Source: Diploptera punctata
Lineage: Eukaryota; Arthropoda; Insecta; Blattodea; Blaberidae
Length of the DNA stretch: 64,000 nt
Assembly (NCBI GenBank): GCA_030220185.1
Contig: JASPKZ010005706.1
Coordinates: forward strand, 203,320-267,319
Direction of reading: 5' to 3'
A program made the position numbers and the translations under genes. The stretch's first letter is position 1. Each line of letters opens with the position of its first letter. The notes under the pieces were generated by a model that saw nothing but the letters and a program-made list of their open reading frames with translations, was not told where the DNA came from and did not search any database. Below are positions 62,936-64,000 of this stretch, piece by piece.

Positions 62936-64000
62936 ATTTAAAAATTAACTATTGAATATTCCGGCTTAAAATTCTGTAAATATGTTAGTGAAATTATGTA
63001 CTCACCAATGGATATATTGTAGTTGATTGTTCTGGGTATGGTAGACCTTGAAACAGCCCCGGTAAGTGAAGAGGAGTTTTTACACTTTTCACACCTGCCA
63101 TGCAGTTTCACTTCTTTTTCCTTTGCTGTAGCATACCACACACCGTTTAGTAACATTTTTTTTCTTTTTCTCTGTGGGTGGGGGTGTGCATCGGGAAGTG
63201 ACCCCAATTTTTTGCTTGTAGTCTTAGGGGTGTTTTGAGTTGTAGCACTAGATGAAGGTCAGCCTCATACATGTAGTCAGGCATGTGAATACATTCAAGT
63301 AGCTGGGTTGCAAGGGCGATCCTGAAGTCAGAGAAAGTTTTTTTCTTGCTGCCAGTTAGCTTGTTGTGGACTATGAAGGAGTTGTAAACACATATATCAA
63401 GTAAATAAAAAAATATCTTGCGATACCCCTTGACTGTCCTTCTCATAATAGGAAAAGGGCACGTTACTTGATACTGGAGGTCTACCCCTCCCATTCCCTT
63501 CTGGTATTCGATAGCACAAGCTGGTTTCCTTTCTTTCTTCTCTTGGTTGTTGACCTCTCTTTCTTTTTAATTTTCCAGTGTCCTCTAATGTCAGCTGATC
63601 GATGCTTAGAGGAAAGAAAGTGGAACATCTTTATTGTCCTTCCACTTTACACACAGAATATGGTTAGCTGACCAGATTTCATATTCACCAGGCTCAATTT
63701 CTTGCTAGAATAGAAATATCGCTGGGCATCTCTCTTCTAGTAGGCATAACAGTGCCTATTACATTTGTTTTAAGGGATATCAATCTCTTACAAAGATCTG
63801 GTTAAGTGTACCAGTTATCTAAGAAGAGGTGTGTCCTTGGTCAAACAATTGTTGACACATTTCCCTTACAACATTTGTACTGGCAGGAAGTGTAGGATCA
63901 AGTAATGTCATCTCTCGATGTAAATTTTAAAGAATGACAATATCCAGTAAACGACTCGCATATTTTGTATACCTTTATTCCAAAACGCGAACGCTTAGAA
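62936..64000 (-). pseudogene. piggyBac-like transposase, C-terminal half, runs off the edge
   Basis: Cut-and-paste transposase of the piggyBac superfamily (TTAA target, DDD catalysis; family knowledge). Read right to left: LDPTLPASTNVVREMCQQLF (near 63880) and SLKTNVIGTVMPTRREMPSD (near 63770) of the core. Then KPACAIEYQKGMGGVDLQYQ with the third catalytic Asp (about 63490-63480). Then RTVKGYRKIFFYLLDICVYN, and the first Cys pair (RCEKC, about 63100) of the C-terminal zinc domain. Stops inside the core (about 63805) and frame changes near 63500 and 63150 suggest decay. The N-terminus lies beyond 64000. Confidence 0.78.

Overview
This window looks like nuclear DNA from a large, AT-rich, repeat-laden insect genome. 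The repeats suggest a cockroach- or termite-like (Blattodea) source, but that is inferred from repeat style, not from a diagnostic gene. There are no bacterial operons, no rRNA genes, no CRISPR arrays and no convincing conserved host gene. Nearly everything recognisable is a mobile element, usually 5'-truncated, frameshifted or nested in another element. The exception is one locus of about 9.3 kb at 47.87-57.16 kb. It encodes a long, acidic, internally repetitive protein that I do not recognise.

Layout. 0-1 kb: Tc1-like transposase relic, cut by the window edge. 1-10.4 kb: tRNA-derived SINEs (called A, B and C here), a Helitron-like element, a 0.5 kb repeat (element G), a 385 bp tandem duplication beside a CpG-rich patch, LINE fragments including an endonuclease domain, and a snap-back tRNA-like palindrome. 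11.5-16.7 kb: a decayed R1-clade LINE on the minus strand, broken by a SINE and by a Tigger-like DNA transposon that itself carries two later LINE insertions. 18-34.5 kb: at least six LINE families and many SINEs, several with visible target-site duplications that give insertion order. 34.7-39.3 kb: a Penelope-like fragment with a hammerhead-like motif, element G copies, and a 0.95 kb element built from nested inverted repeats. 39-47.8 kb: more LINEs and SINEs, a second Helitron-like element, and a complete but dead mariner inserted in a LINE.

47.87-57.16 kb is the repeat-protein locus. A module of about 0.69 kb is duplicated at its 5' end. Then come roughly 33 tandem units of about 165 bp, including a near-perfect 300 bp higher-order repeat. 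A unique acidic region follows and ends in a basic tail, with a polyadenylation signal 121 bp after the stop. The frame is broken about a dozen times by small indels, with only one evident nonsense substitution. It is therefore either a young pseudogene or a gene damaged by sequence errors in tandem DNA.

57.3-64 kb: a 135 bp MITE, SINEs, a LINE RT fragment, a 760 bp terminal-inverted-repeat element, and a piggyBac-like transposase running off the right edge. LINE families are numbered 1-8 here by shared 3' coding ends and tails; SINE families are lettered A-F. All these names are local to this annotation.
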